Assembly (NCBI GenBank): GCA_934675575.1
Contig: CAKUQQ010000001.1
Span: forward strand, 62,001-126,000
DNA length: 64,000 nt
Direction of reading: 5' to 3'
Source: an uncultured Muribaculaceae bacterium
GTDB lineage: Bacteria > Bacteroidota > Bacteroidia > Bacteroidales > Muribaculaceae
The notes below the pieces were generated by a model. The model was given only the letters and a program-made list of their open reading frames with translations. It was not told where the DNA came from and searched no databases. The translations under genes were made by a program, and so were the position numbers. Below, in pieces: positions 9,370-18,532 of the stretch; position 1 is the stretch's first letter; each line of letters begins with the position of its first letter.

Positions 9370-9377
9370 CAAAATTA
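9370..9377 (-). promoter_or_regulatory. Candidate -7 element upstream of the yqeY-like gene and serS
   Basis: The minus strand reads TAATTTTG in the 88-base ftsZ/yqeY gap, with a leader of about 50 bases to the ATG at 9314. No clear -33 box is present. It would allow yqeY-serS to be expressed separately from the dcw cluster. Confidence 0.4.
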
Positions 9378-9402
9378 CACAATAATTCACTAATTTTCAA
9401 CT

Positions 9403-10776
9403 TCAACCCATCATTGAGCCAAAGTTGATTGTGCCCTGCTTGCCCTTCTTGGGTTCCTCGTGACGCGGAGCTTTGGTCTTGGGCTCGTTTTGTTTTGCCT
9501 TGATTGCCGACAAAAACTCTGGTTTGCGCTTAAATGTGGGAGTGCTCCACAGCATGTCTATTATCTCGTCGTTGTCCATGTCGTCGAGGCGCAACACCAC
9601 ATAGCGTGCCTTGGCGCGCTCCGAGTCTTGGTCTATGATGGCTTTTGCCCCATACTCGTCCATCAAGCGCTTGCGTGGGTCTGGTTCTGGTGCCGGTGCA
9701 GCTTTTTTCACCTCTGTCACTGGCGATTGGATACTTCTCTTTGGCTGTGCCGGACTCTCATCGTTGAGCGACACATCAAATCCTGCGGCAAGTATCGTGA
9801 TTTTCACACGGTCTTCAAGCGTCTCGTCAAATGCAGTTCCGGTAATCACATCTACATCGGTGCTGCAATTTGCCATAAAGGCTTGCAGTTCGTTGACCTC
9901 TTCCATCTTGAACGGATTCTTTGCCTCGGGATTGAAATACACGTTCACCAATATGCGCTTTGAGCCATACACGTCGCGGTTCTTCAGCAGCGGTGACTCC
10001 AGAGCGTCTTCTATTGCCTTGGTCACACGGTGTTCGCCCTCGCCATAGCCAGAGCTTATGATTGCCACACCGCCGTTTCGCAGTGTGGTGTTCACATCTC
10101 TGAAGTCTAGATTCATCTGGCCATTGGCTGTAATCAGGTCTGAAATGCTGCGTGCTGCCACCGACAGTGTGTCATCGGCCTTGCCAAACGCATTCACAAA
10201 GTTCAAGTCAGGATATATCTCTGTCAGGCGTTGGTTGTTGATTATGAGCAGAGCATCTACATATTTGCCCATTTCGTCAGCACCTGCCAATGCCTTCAAT
10301 ATCTTTTTTTGTCCCTCAAACAGGAATGGTATTGTCACAATGCCTATCGTCAGTATGCCACGTTCCCTTGCTATGCGAGCCACTATAGGCGCAGCACCTG
10401 TTCCGGTACCACCGCCCATTCCGGCTGTGATAAACGCCATTTTCGTTTCATCGTCAAACAAGGCTGCTATATCTGAGGCACTTTCCTCGGCTGCTTTCTT
10501 GGCCACATCGGGGTCGTTGCCGGCACCAAGTCCCTCGCAAGTGTTAGGGCCAAGCAGCAGACGATTTGGCACAGGCGAGTTGTTAAGGGCCTGACGGTCT
10601 GTGTTGGCAACCACAAACGACACTCCGCCTATGTTTTGCGAATACATGTGGTTCACGGCATTGTCGCCGCCACCGCCCACACCCACAACTTTTATGATCA
10701 CAGGCGTCTTTTTCTCTTCCACAAACCCAGGGTTGTCGGCTATTCCGCTCATTATATCATTTTGATGATTTTCCAT
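9403..10776 (-). CDS. ftsZ: Cell division protein FtsZ
   Basis: The 457-residue tubulin-like GTPase forms the cytokinetic ring. Visible are the N-terminal GVGGGGDNAVNHM nucleotide-binding segment, the tubulin signature GGGTGTGAAPIVA, the T7 synergy region NLDFRDVNTTLRNGG and the core up to about residue 330. A variable linker with PAPEPDPRKRLMDEYG follows. The chain ends KGKQGTINFGSMMG rather than the proteobacterial DIPAFLR-type peptide, which is expected because the FtsA-binding tail differs in Bacteroidota. It lies 30 bases downstream of ftsA. Residue 9 (MSGIADN) is an alternative start. Confidence 0.98.
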   Translation of the reverse strand: MENHQNDIMSGIADNPGFVEEKKTPVIIKVVGVGGGGDNAVNHMYSQNIGGVSFVVANTDRQALNNSPVPNRLLLGPNTCEGLGAGNDPDVAKKAAEESASDIAALFDDETKMAFITAGMGGGTGTGAAPIVARIARERGILTIGIVTIPFLFEGQKKILKALAGADEMGKYVDALLIINNQRLTEIYPDLNFVNAFGKADDTLSVAARSISDLITANGQMNLDFRDVNTTLRNGGVAIISSGYGEGEHRVTKAIEDALESPLLKNRDVYGSKRILVNVYFNPEAKNPFKMEEVNELQAFMANCSTDVDVITGTAFDETLEDRVKITILAAGFDVSLNDESPAQPKRSIQSPVTEVKKAAPAPEPDPRKRLMDEYGAKAIIDQDSERAKARYVVLRLDDMDNDEIIDMLWSTPTFKRKPEFLSAIKAKQNEPKTKAPRHEEPKKGKQGTINFGSMMG

Positions 10777-10806
10777 ATCTTAAGCTTTTTTCAGTTCCAC
10801 TTTAGG

Positions 10807-12120
10807 TCATTTCTCACCATCTACGTCGTTCTCGTCAAGGAGTACGCTGGCTCTTTTAAGCAACTTGTCAAAGAAACCGCCTTTTTTCTTCTTAGCGCCC
10901 GCATTGGGGTCTTCAGCCTTTGGTGCAGGTTCTGGTTCAGTAACCGGTTCTGGTTCAACCCCACCGCGCAACTCCGGGCCATCTACATATTCCATGCGCT
11001 CCACACAACTCTCGCCAGCACTCATACGCTTGGCCGAGCGTGACAGCAACGAAAGAATTTCTATGTATTCTGGGCGGTTAACATGATGGTCGGTAATCAC
11101 CACGTCAATCGGATATTCGCCGCGACGCACCTTCACCTTCAAGTCTTCTTCCATCTTTTCTGGCAGACCCTTGAGCTGTGCACCACCTCCCACTATCACT
11201 ATGCTCTTCACATCGAGCGTGGTGAGCTTGGCGTATGCCACCTGCTCATTGATGTTTGCTATCATCTCACCCATTCTTGCCGAGATAAACGAAGCTGCGT
11301 CGGTCGATTTCACTCCGCCCACCTCTATGTTGTCGGCATTGGGGTCAAGAGGGCTGTTGAGATTGAGTTTTATGCTCTCTGCCTCATCTTCCACCACACT
11401 CAAGCCCATGGCTATGTCTTTGGTCAAATTGAGTCCGCCAAGCGGCAGCGTGTTGAGATAGCACAGTGCGTTGTTTTTGTAGATTGACACCGTGGTGGTT
11501 TCTGCGCCCATATCCACCAGCATGCACCCAAGCGACCGCTCCGACTCCGTTAGCACTTCTTTTGCCACGGCAAGCGGTGTTATCACATATTCCTTGTTGA
11601 GCATGCCTATTGAGCGGTCCAAGTTTTGCTTCACCATGTCTTTGGCCACAATCAAGTTGACGCTGATGCTGATTTTCGAGCCAAATTGCCCCACAGGGTT
11701 TGTGGTTTCTTTGTTGTCAACCTTGATTACGCGCGGCACTATGTCTATAATCTCATAACCCTTTTGTGGGTTTCTGGTCATCTCCCTGATATAGCTCTTA
11801 ATCATGTCCTCGGTTATTGGGCGTGAAGAGTCGATGCCGTGCTCCGACTCCACTTCCACCGAGTGCACCGAGCGTCCAGACACGCCAACATACACTTTTT
11901 TTATCACGCCGTCAATCGCATTTTCCAAACGGGTGATTATGCGGTTGATGCTACTCTTCACCATGTCTGGATTTTGTATGCCGCCGTAGCGCACGCAATT
12001 CGACAGCTTTTCCCTTTCCAGGCATCTCACTTGCACTCCTGCCGCTGTTTTTTCGGCTATGGCACCCACTATCTTTGAGCTGCCAATCTCAAATGCAACT
12101 ATATACTGGTTCTTTCCCAT
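10807..12120 (-). CDS. ftsA: Cell division protein FtsA
   Basis: The 437-residue actin-fold protein tethers FtsZ to the membrane. It begins MGKNQYIVAFEIGSSKIVGAIAEK with the phosphate-1 motif, and includes the SHS2/1C-domain region (about 85-165), LVDMGAETTTVSIYKN (phosphate 2) and VIVGGGAQLKGL (adenosine motif). After a Pro/Glu-rich linker the C-terminus holds a basic amphipathic segment KKKKGGFFDKLLKRASVLL, the expected membrane-targeting helix. It is followed by an acidic tail (DENDVDGEK) that most FtsA proteins lack. It sits between ftsQ and ftsZ, with gaps of about 30 bases on each side. Confidence 0.97.
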   Translation of the reverse strand: MGKNQYIVAFEIGSSKIVGAIAEKTAAGVQVRCLEREKLSNCVRYGGIQNPDMVKSSINRIITRLENAIDGVIKKVYVGVSGRSVHSVEVESEHGIDSSRPITEDMIKSYIREMTRNPQKGYEIIDIVPRVIKVDNKETTNPVGQFGSKISISVNLIVAKDMVKQNLDRSIGMLNKEYVITPLAVAKEVLTESERSLGCMLVDMGAETTTVSIYKNNALCYLNTLPLGGLNLTKDIAMGLSVVEDEAESIKLNLNSPLDPNADNIEVGGVKSTDAASFISARMGEMIANINEQVAYAKLTTLDVKSIVIVGGGAQLKGLPEKMEEDLKVKVRRGEYPIDVVITDHHVNRPEYIEILSLLSRSAKRMSAGESCVERMEYVDGPELRGGVEPEPVTEPEPAPKAEDPNAGAKKKKGGFFDKLLKRASVLLDENDVDGEK

Positions 12121-12150
12121 AACTATGAAGGTATTTTTGTCTTGTTTTAA

Positions 12151-13323
12151 TTATTTCTTTTTATTTGTAGTTGTTTTATCTTTTGCGCCTTTACTCGATT
12201 TATTATCGTCTTTCTGCTTTTTGGTGTCGGCCTTGGGCTTCTGCTTGGTGTCTGCGCTCTTTTTCACATCTGTTTTCTTCGCAGCCTCCTTTTTCACATT
12301 GCCCGCATCTTTTTTCTTGCCGTTGTCAGCAGCCGCCTTTTCTTTTTTGTCGGCCTTGCCGGTTTGTTCGCTCTTCTTTTTGGGTTCATCAGCCCTCTTG
12401 TCGGCTTTCTCCTCCACAGGCTTTTTCTTGGGAGCTTGCTGCTCGTCGGCAACGGCTTTTTTAGCCTCACCCTGGTTGTCGTCCTTCTTAACGGCAAGCG
12501 TCTGGTTCACATCGCCCACGCTCATAGTCTGAATGTCGGCCATAGGCTCGTCAAGAGAGGCATCATAGGTTTCGTCTTGCGCCACAGCTATCGCACGCTT
12601 GGTGGCAACCACCTGATGCGTCCATTTCACCGACACTGTGTCGTAGGTCAACCACCCTTTCACCGGCATAACTTTGCGGTAAAACAGCAGCAGCTTTTTG
12701 AACTTGTTCACATAGTTGTCGGCATTGCCGAGGTTCACCACATGCCCTTTTATGGTTGGCACCACAAAAATGTCGTTGGTGTCTTTTATGCAATACATCG
12801 ACACAAGCGAACGCAACACCTGGTCGCTGTTGACATAGTCAATTAGCGGCAAAATGCGCATTGGCGTGAAATCCTTTGTGAAGTGGCCCTCCACTATGGG
12901 CACGTCGGCATGATAGCTTGCCGTGGCCGACATTCGCTTGCCTCTGGCGTTAACATAATACGACGCTCCGCCGTCAAACACCCTCAGCACCGGCACAAGC
13001 TGCGTGGCGCTTATCACCACCTTGCCGTTTTGTGCCTTGTAGCAATCCACATTCTCCAAATATTCCGAATCGTGCAGCGCAGCCTCCACCTTGTCGGTGT
13101 TGATGTTGCGCATGGGTTCGCCCACCAGGTGCACATTGCGGTTGCGCAGCTCGTTTAATATTCCGTCTCGCGTCACAAACGTTATGCTGCCGGCATTGGG
13201 AATGTCAACCACCACTTGGGTGCACATCTCATCGCCAGCCTTGCCACGAGCCCAGAATATGCCCCACAGGAGCAGTCCCGCCAAGACGCCTATTATGGAA
13301 TATTGAACTATGTGCTTAAGCAT
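12151..13323 (-). CDS. ftsQ: Cell division protein FtsQ with a long lysine-rich C-terminal tail
   Basis: The 390-residue bitopic protein has one N-terminal membrane span (about 8-25, IIGVLAGLLLWGIFWA). A divergent POTRA-like segment (about 40-110, GILNELRNRNVHLVGEP) and a beta domain extend to about residue 260. FtsQ recruits FtsL/FtsB and the septal synthase. The last roughly 100 residues are a low-complexity chain of Lys, Ala, Asp and Glu ending DKTTTNKKK, predicted disordered and on the periplasmic side. This tail is unusual (see findings). The ATG overlaps the last base of the murC stop codon (TAATG), so the two are probably translationally coupled. The identification rests on position and topology more than on motif conservation. 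Confidence 0.9.
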   Translation of the reverse strand: MLKHIVQYSIIGVLAGLLLWGIFWARGKAGDEMCTQVVVDIPNAGSITFVTRDGILNELRNRNVHLVGEPMRNINTDKVEAALHDSEYLENVDCYKAQNGKVVISATQLVPVLRVFDGGASYYVNARGKRMSATASYHADVPIVEGHFTKDFTPMRILPLIDYVNSDQVLRSLVSMYCIKDTNDIFVVPTIKGHVVNLGNADNYVNKFKKLLLFYRKVMPVKGWLTYDTVSVKWTHQVVATKRAIAVAQDETYDASLDEPMADIQTMSVGDVNQTLAVKKDDNQGEAKKAVADEQQAPKKKPVEEKADKRADEPKKKSEQTGKADKKEKAAADNGKKKDAGNVKKEAAKKTDVKKSADTKQKPKADTKKQKDDNKSSKGAKDKTTTNKKK

Positions 13324-14705
13324 TATTTCTGTTTCTGTACTTCTTCACAAATTTGTGGCAGCAAGTTCACTATGTCGCCGGCACCCACCGTCAACAGCAC
13401 TTCAAATTTAAGTGATTGCAAAGACTTTAGCAAATCTTCTTTGGTATCAAAGCTTTTCTTCACCTTGCTCGTCACCTTGTCATATATGATTTTGGTGGTC
13501 ACTCCCGGTATGGATGCCTCGCGTGCCGGATATATCGGCAGCAGATACACCTCGTCGGCAAGCGACAGTGCCTCGGCAAACTCGCTGGCGAAATCGCGCG
13601 TGCGTGTGTAAAGGTGCGGCTGGAAGATTACCGACAGCTTGCGGCCGGCATACAGGTCTTTCACCGACATTATGCTTGCCTTTATCTCATTAGGGTGATG
13701 AGCATAGTCGTCAATCACCACATGTCCGCCCGGCAGTGGTTGCTTCAACCAGAACTCAAAGCGGCGTTTCGCACCCATAAATGTGCCTATGGCGGTGCGC
13801 ATGGCATCGGCATCTACGCCTATCATGTGGCACACAGCCATTGCTGCCACAGCGTTCTCTATGTTGATGTCAACCGGCACTCCGAGTTTTATGTCGGGCA
13901 CTATGCCATTGGGTGTCACGAAGTCAAACACGATTTCTCCGTCGCCTTTTCTTATGTTTTTGGCATGATAATCGCCATCGTTGCGTGAATATGTAAACGT
14001 TTTCACGCCTTTGGCCACACGCGGTTTCAGTTTCAGCCCTGTGTGTATCAAGAGCGTGCCGTCGGGGCGGATAAGCTCGGTGAAATGGGCAAAACTCTCA
14101 AGATAATTCTCATAGTTGCCATATATGTCGAGGTGGTCGGGGTCGGTTGCGGTCACCACGGCTATATATGGGGTCAGGTGATGGAATGAGCGGTCAAACT
14201 CATCGGCCTCTATCACCGAGTAAGGGCTTGTTGACGACAGCAGGAAATTGCTGTTGTAGTTGCGCAACACGCCGCCCAAAAAGGCGTTGCAGCCCACTCC
14301 TGCCGTTTCGAGTATGTGGGCGCACATGCTCGATGTGGTGGTTTTGCCGTGCGTGCCCGAAAAGCACAGTCCCTTGGAGTGCTCTGTGACCACTCCGAGC
14401 AGCTTGGCGCGTTTCACCACCTCAAATCCGTTGTCGATAAAATATTTCAGTATGGGCTGTGTGGTGGGAATTGCCGGCGTATATACCACAAGCGTGGTAT
14501 TCTTGTCGCGGCAATAAGCCGGAATTTTGTCGGCATCGTCCTCAAATGTCATCTCCACGCCCTCCTTTTCAAGGGCTGTTGTCAGTTCGGTAGATGTACG
14601 GTCATATCCTGCCACTTTTTTGCCTTTGGCAAGGAAGTAACGCTCCAGGGCTGCCATACCTATGCCGCCGGCACCCACGAAATATAGCGATTTGAAATCT
14701 TTCAT
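13323..14705 (-). CDS. murC: UDP-N-acetylmuramate--L-alanine ligase
   Basis: The 460-residue Mur ligase adds L-Ala to UDP-MurNAc in the cytoplasm. An N-terminal Rossmann domain starts MKDFKSLYFVGAGGIGMAALE. The ATP loop is FSGTHGKTTTSSM, and the central-domain motif EADEFDRSFHHLTP is followed by ATDPDHLDIYGNY. The C-terminal domain has VIDDYAHHPNEI and VIFQPHLYTRTRDFASEFAEAL. Its length is standard. It sits between murG and ftsQ, the Bacteroidota dcw order. Confidence 0.98.
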   Translation of the reverse strand: MKDFKSLYFVGAGGIGMAALERYFLAKGKKVAGYDRTSTELTTALEKEGVEMTFEDDADKIPAYCRDKNTTLVVYTPAIPTTQPILKYFIDNGFEVVKRAKLLGVVTEHSKGLCFSGTHGKTTTSSMCAHILETAGVGCNAFLGGVLRNYNSNFLLSSTSPYSVIEADEFDRSFHHLTPYIAVVTATDPDHLDIYGNYENYLESFAHFTELIRPDGTLLIHTGLKLKPRVAKGVKTFTYSRNDGDYHAKNIRKGDGEIVFDFVTPNGIVPDIKLGVPVDINIENAVAAMAVCHMIGVDADAMRTAIGTFMGAKRRFEFWLKQPLPGGHVVIDDYAHHPNEIKASIMSVKDLYAGRKLSVIFQPHLYTRTRDFASEFAEALSLADEVYLLPIYPAREASIPGVTTKIIYDKVTSKVKKSFDTKEDLLKSLQSLKFEVLLTVGAGDIVNLLPQICEEVQKQK

Positions 14706-14736
14706 AATCGAAAATTCTCTTTTGTGTTTTTAACTG

Positions 14737-15855
14737 TTATTTTTTATTTTCCACGAGTTGCATCACGTGGTCCACTATGTGCTCCGCAGCGTCGCGCAAG
14801 GCCATTTTCTGCACATTTGCGCCAAGCGAGGCGAGCAGCTCCGGCTGATTAACGGTGGCGAGCATGGCATCTACCAGCTTGTCGCCGGCCTCAACGTCTT
14901 TCACCAGCAGCGCAGCCTGCTTGTTGACAAGGGCAAGCGCGTTTTTGGTCTGATGGTCCTCTGCCACATTGGGCGACGGCACAAGTATCGACGGCTTGCC
15001 AAGCAATTGAAGCTCCGAGATTGAGCTGGCTCCGGCGCGCGACACCACAAGGTCGGCAGCACGATATGCCATATCCATGTTGTTAACAAAAGCCATTTGC
15101 ACCACGTTGGTCGCACCCGACTGCTTCAGGGCTTCGCGGCAACGCTCGTCGTAGTTTTTGCCCGACTGCCAAATCACCTGTACTCCTGCTTCGGCAGCGA
15201 TTTTGCCAAGTCCGCCTATTATGCTGTCGTTCACCGTACGAGCACCCAGACTTCCACCTATCACCAATATGGTTTTCTTTTCGGGGTCGAGTCCAAACGC
15301 CTTGCGTGCCTCTTCAACGGTGGCAGTGCATTCAAGCAGGTTGCGGCGCACCGGGTTACCAGTCATCACAATCTTGTCTTTTGGGAAAAACCGCTCCATA
15401 CCTTCGTATGCCACGCAGATGCAGTCGGCCTTGGCGGCAAGCAGCTTGTTAGTCACACCGGCATACGAGTTCTGCTCTTGCAGCAGTGTGGGAATGCCAT
15501 GCTTCTGTGCCTCCTTCAGCATAGGGCCACTTGCATAGCCGCCCACACCTATTGCGATGTCGGGCTTAAAGTCTTTCAATATCTTCTTAGCGAGCATGAG
15601 GCTCTTAACGAGCTTGCACACCACCTTCACGTTTTTGAGCAGATGACGGCGGTCAAATCCGGCCACAGGCAAACCTTTGATCTCATATCCTGCGGCTGGC
15701 ACGCGTTCCATTTCCATGCGTCCCTCGGCTCCCACAAACAATATGTTGGCATCAGGCATTCTGCGTCTGATTTCATTTGCTATCGACAGCGCCGGGAATA
15801 TGTGTCCGCCAGTGCCGCCACCGCTCACAAGAAAGTTCAATTTATTTCCACTCAT
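14737..15855 (-). CDS. murG: UDP-GlcNAc--undecaprenyl-pyrophosphoryl-MurNAc-pentapeptide GlcNAc transferase
   Basis: The 372-residue GT28 enzyme converts lipid I to lipid II on the inner face of the membrane. The N-terminal G-loop is GGGTGGHIFPALSIANEI, a second glycine-rich loop is GVGGYASGP, and the donor-binding half contains VIGGSLGARTVNDSI, SRAGASSISELQLLGKPSILVP and NVAEDHQTKNAL. The start codon lies 14 bases inside the end of ftsW, so the two are tightly linked. Confidence 0.98.
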   Translation of the reverse strand: MSGNKLNFLVSGGGTGGHIFPALSIANEIRRRMPDANILFVGAEGRMEMERVPAAGYEIKGLPVAGFDRRHLLKNVKVVCKLVKSLMLAKKILKDFKPDIAIGVGGYASGPMLKEAQKHGIPTLLQEQNSYAGVTNKLLAAKADCICVAYEGMERFFPKDKIVMTGNPVRRNLLECTATVEEARKAFGLDPEKKTILVIGGSLGARTVNDSIIGGLGKIAAEAGVQVIWQSGKNYDERCREALKQSGATNVVQMAFVNNMDMAYRAADLVVSRAGASSISELQLLGKPSILVPSPNVAEDHQTKNALALVNKQAALLVKDVEAGDKLVDAMLATVNQPELLASLGANVQKMALRDAAEHIVDHVMQLVENKK

Positions 15856-17173
15856 TTTTTAATGATTCATTTACCTTTTGTTCGGCGTTCTGCTTTTCTT
15901 CTGCTTCGCGCTCCTTATCTGTTTTTATGTTCTTGTTCTCCTGACGGGCAAGCGTGCGGCTCACACTGAGCATTATGCCAAACGCCATGCTTGTCACGAG
16001 AATCGAAGTTCCTCCTTTTGAAATCATAGGCAACGGTTGTCCCGACACCGGGAACACGCCCACGTTGATTGCCATGTGAAACAGTGCCTGAAACACTATC
16101 ATGCACGCCACGCCTATTATCAGCAGCGACGGCAGCACACGGTGGCTTCGCCGCCTCACAATCATCAGCGCCCGCGCCAGCAGCCACAAGTAGAGTATCA
16201 TCACCACCACGCCGCCTATCATGCCGGTTTCCTCCACAATTATCGAGAATATGTAGTCGGAGAAGGCAAGCGGCAGACGGCTGCACTCGCGCGAGTTGCC
16301 TATGCCCACGCCATACACGCCGCCATGCGCCTGGGCTATGCGCGAGAACATCTTCTGCTGGTTGTCACTCGTTATTGGCCTATACACCAGCGAGTCGTTG
16401 TCGAGCCAGTCGTTGATGCGGCTCTTCCATGTTCCGCTTCGCATCGGCTGGGATTTTTTTCCACCGGCTTCCTGCTCCACAAGCTCGGTCTCGCCTCCAG
16501 AGCGCGCCATGTTTTCCATTTTCTCGTCACCGCTCTGCTTGATTACCAAAAACAGCAGCACGAGCACGGCAAATATGGCTATCAGCACGCCTATCTTCTT
16601 CCACCGTGTGCCACACAGCACCATCATGGTGGCGCTGATTGACATAAACAGCAGCGTGTTGGTCAAACCGCCCTGTATCAGAAACACCGAGAAAACCGCC
16701 ATTATGGCCACCGACACCAGCAGACCATTCCAGCTCACGTCCATGCTGATTTGCGTCTTTGAATAGACCCACGCAAGCAGCGTCACTATCGACAATTTGG
16801 CAAGCTCCGACGGCTGAAACGTTATGAAGCCCAAGCTGATGGCTCGCTTTGCACCGTTGATGTCCATACCGGCCACCTGCAACCACACAAGCGAGGCAAG
16901 CGTTATCACGCCAAGTCCCATAATCAATATGCTCATCAGCACCTTGTTGTTATAATCCACCTTGTAGATTCCAAACATCAGTACAAAGCCGGCAAGCAAG
17001 AAAAACGCCTGCTTTATCATTGGGAGATACACGCCTGCGGTTGCCACCTCGCGGCTCGATGCCGAGTACGACTCGATTATCGACAGTATTATCAGCGTCA
17101 AGTAGATGCCCCAAATCCATGGGTCGCCATACTTGCACGCCATTTCATCATATTTGTTAACTTTTCCCGACAT
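15842..17173 (-). CDS. ftsW: Septal peptidoglycan glycosyltransferase FtsW (SEDS family)
   Basis: The 443-residue multi-pass protein polymerises lipid II at the septum with its PBP partner. SEDS features seen are FITFQPSELAKLSIV, the periplasmic loop ending GIGNSRECSRLPLAFSDYIFSIIVEETG (the conserved Asp before the IF pair) and NVGVFPVSGQPLPMISKGGTS near the C-terminus. Two points differ from proteobacterial FtsW. The PDLGT segment is replaced by IQGGLTNTLL. An extra charged stretch of about 50 residues (about 213-265, QSGDEKMENMARSGG and on) sits in the large periplasmic loop. The C-terminus is highly charged. Confidence 0.96.
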   Translation of the reverse strand: MSGKVNKYDEMACKYGDPWIWGIYLTLIILSIIESYSASSREVATAGVYLPMIKQAFFLLAGFVLMFGIYKVDYNNKVLMSILIMGLGVITLASLVWLQVAGMDINGAKRAISLGFITFQPSELAKLSIVTLLAWVYSKTQISMDVSWNGLLVSVAIMAVFSVFLIQGGLTNTLLFMSISATMMVLCGTRWKKIGVLIAIFAVLVLLFLVIKQSGDEKMENMARSGGETELVEQEAGGKKSQPMRSGTWKSRINDWLDNDSLVYRPITSDNQQKMFSRIAQAHGGVYGVGIGNSRECSRLPLAFSDYIFSIIVEETGMIGGVVVMILYLWLLARALMIVRRRSHRVLPSLLIIGVACMIVFQALFHMAINVGVFPVSGQPLPMISKGGTSILVTSMAFGIMLSVSRTLARQENKNIKTDKEREAEEKQNAEQKVNESLKNEWK

Positions 17174-17189
17174 TTCCGTGCCTATATTG

Positions 17190-18527
17190 TCACTTTAAGT
17201 CTCTCACACACTGCTTAAACTGGTTGCCTCGGTCGGCCATGTTCTTAAACAAGTCGAAGCTTGCGCAGCATGGCGACAGCAGCACTGTGTAGCCGTCCTT
17301 GGCAAGTGCGTGGCACTTGGTCACACACTCTTTCATGCTTCGTGCGTCCTCCACCACTGGCACCTTGCCGTCGAAAAACTTGTGAAGTTTGGTATTGTCC
17401 ACACCAAGGCACACAATGGCTTTCACCTTTTGCTTCACGAAAGGTTCTATTTCACTGTAGTCGTTGCCTTTGTCCTTGCCACCCAAAATCAGCACAACGG
17501 GTTCTTTCACGCTTTCAAGCGCATACCATGTGGCGTTCACATTGGTGGCCTTGGAGTCATTGATATATTTCACGCCCTCCACTGTGTCCACATATTCCAG
17601 TCTGTGCTCCACAGACTCAAAGTCGGCAAGCGAGCGTTTTATGTCCTCGTTCTTTATGTCGAGCAGCGTTGCCGATATACCGGCGGCCATTGAGTTATAC
17701 AAGTTGTGCAGACCCTTGAGCGCAAGTTCGTCGCGGTCTATTTCCCAGTATTTTCCGTCAACATCAAATTTCACCACACCATTCTCCACGTATGCGGCGC
17801 AGTTTTCCTCGTCGTTGCCGCTGAAAGGCAATATCTTGGCCTCAGTTTTCACTTGCTTGAGCTGGGCCGACACCACTGGGTCGTCCTGCCAGTAGATAAA
17901 TGCGTCGTCGCTTGTCTGGTTTTGCATTATGCGGAATTTTGCTGCCACATAATTCTCCATCTTGTAGTCGTAGCGGTCAAGATGGTCAGGCGTTATGTTG
18001 AGTATCACTGCCACATTGGCCTTAAACTCATACATGTTGTCGAGCTGGAAACTGCTCAACTCTATCACATACACATCGTGATGCGTGGTTGCCACCTGAT
18101 AAGCAAGGCTTCGCCCCACATTGCCGGCAAGACCCACGTCGAGTCCTGCTTTTTTCAATATATGGTATGTCAGCAGAGTTGTCGTCGTTTTGCCGTTGCT
18201 TCCGGTGATGCACACCATTTTTGCGTCGGTATAGCGGCCGGCAAACTCAATTTCCGAAATTATCGGAATGTTTTTCGACATGGCTTTCTCTATGATTGGC
18301 ACATTGAGCGGCACGCCTGGACTCTTGATTATCTCATCGGCGGCAAGCACTTTTTCCATTGTGTGATGCCCTTCTTCCCAGGCGATATTGTATTTTTCAA
18401 GCACGTCTTTGTACTTGTCCGACACATGCCCGGAATCGGTCAGCCACACGTCCATTCCCTTCACCTTGGCAAGAACGGCAGCTCCTACGCCACTCTCTCC
18501 AGCTCCGATTATCACAATACGCTTCAT
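17190..18527 (-). CDS. murD: UDP-N-acetylmuramoyl-L-alanine--D-glutamate ligase
   Basis: The 445-residue Mur ligase adds D-Glu to UDP-MurNAc-L-Ala. An N-terminal MKRIVIIGAGESGVGAAVLAK Rossmann fold is followed by the ATP loop CITGSNGKTTTTLLTYHIL and ELSSFQLDNM. The metal-binding NITPDHLDRYD motif and C-terminal VEHRLEYVDTVEGVKYINDSKATN and LILGGKDKGNDY are present. It is spaced 5 bases from mraY and 16 bases from ftsW. Confidence 0.98.
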   Translation of the reverse strand: MKRIVIIGAGESGVGAAVLAKVKGMDVWLTDSGHVSDKYKDVLEKYNIAWEEGHHTMEKVLAADEIIKSPGVPLNVPIIEKAMSKNIPIISEIEFAGRYTDAKMVCITGSNGKTTTTLLTYHILKKAGLDVGLAGNVGRSLAYQVATTHHDVYVIELSSFQLDNMYEFKANVAVILNITPDHLDRYDYKMENYVAAKFRIMQNQTSDDAFIYWQDDPVVSAQLKQVKTEAKILPFSGNDEENCAAYVENGVVKFDVDGKYWEIDRDELALKGLHNLYNSMAAGISATLLDIKNEDIKRSLADFESVEHRLEYVDTVEGVKYINDSKATNVNATWYALESVKEPVVLILGGKDKGNDYSEIEPFVKQKVKAIVCLGVDNTKLHKFFDGKVPVVEDARSMKECVTKCHALAKDGYTVLLSPCCASFDLFKNMADRGNQFKQCVRDLK

Positions 18528-18532
18528 ACCTA

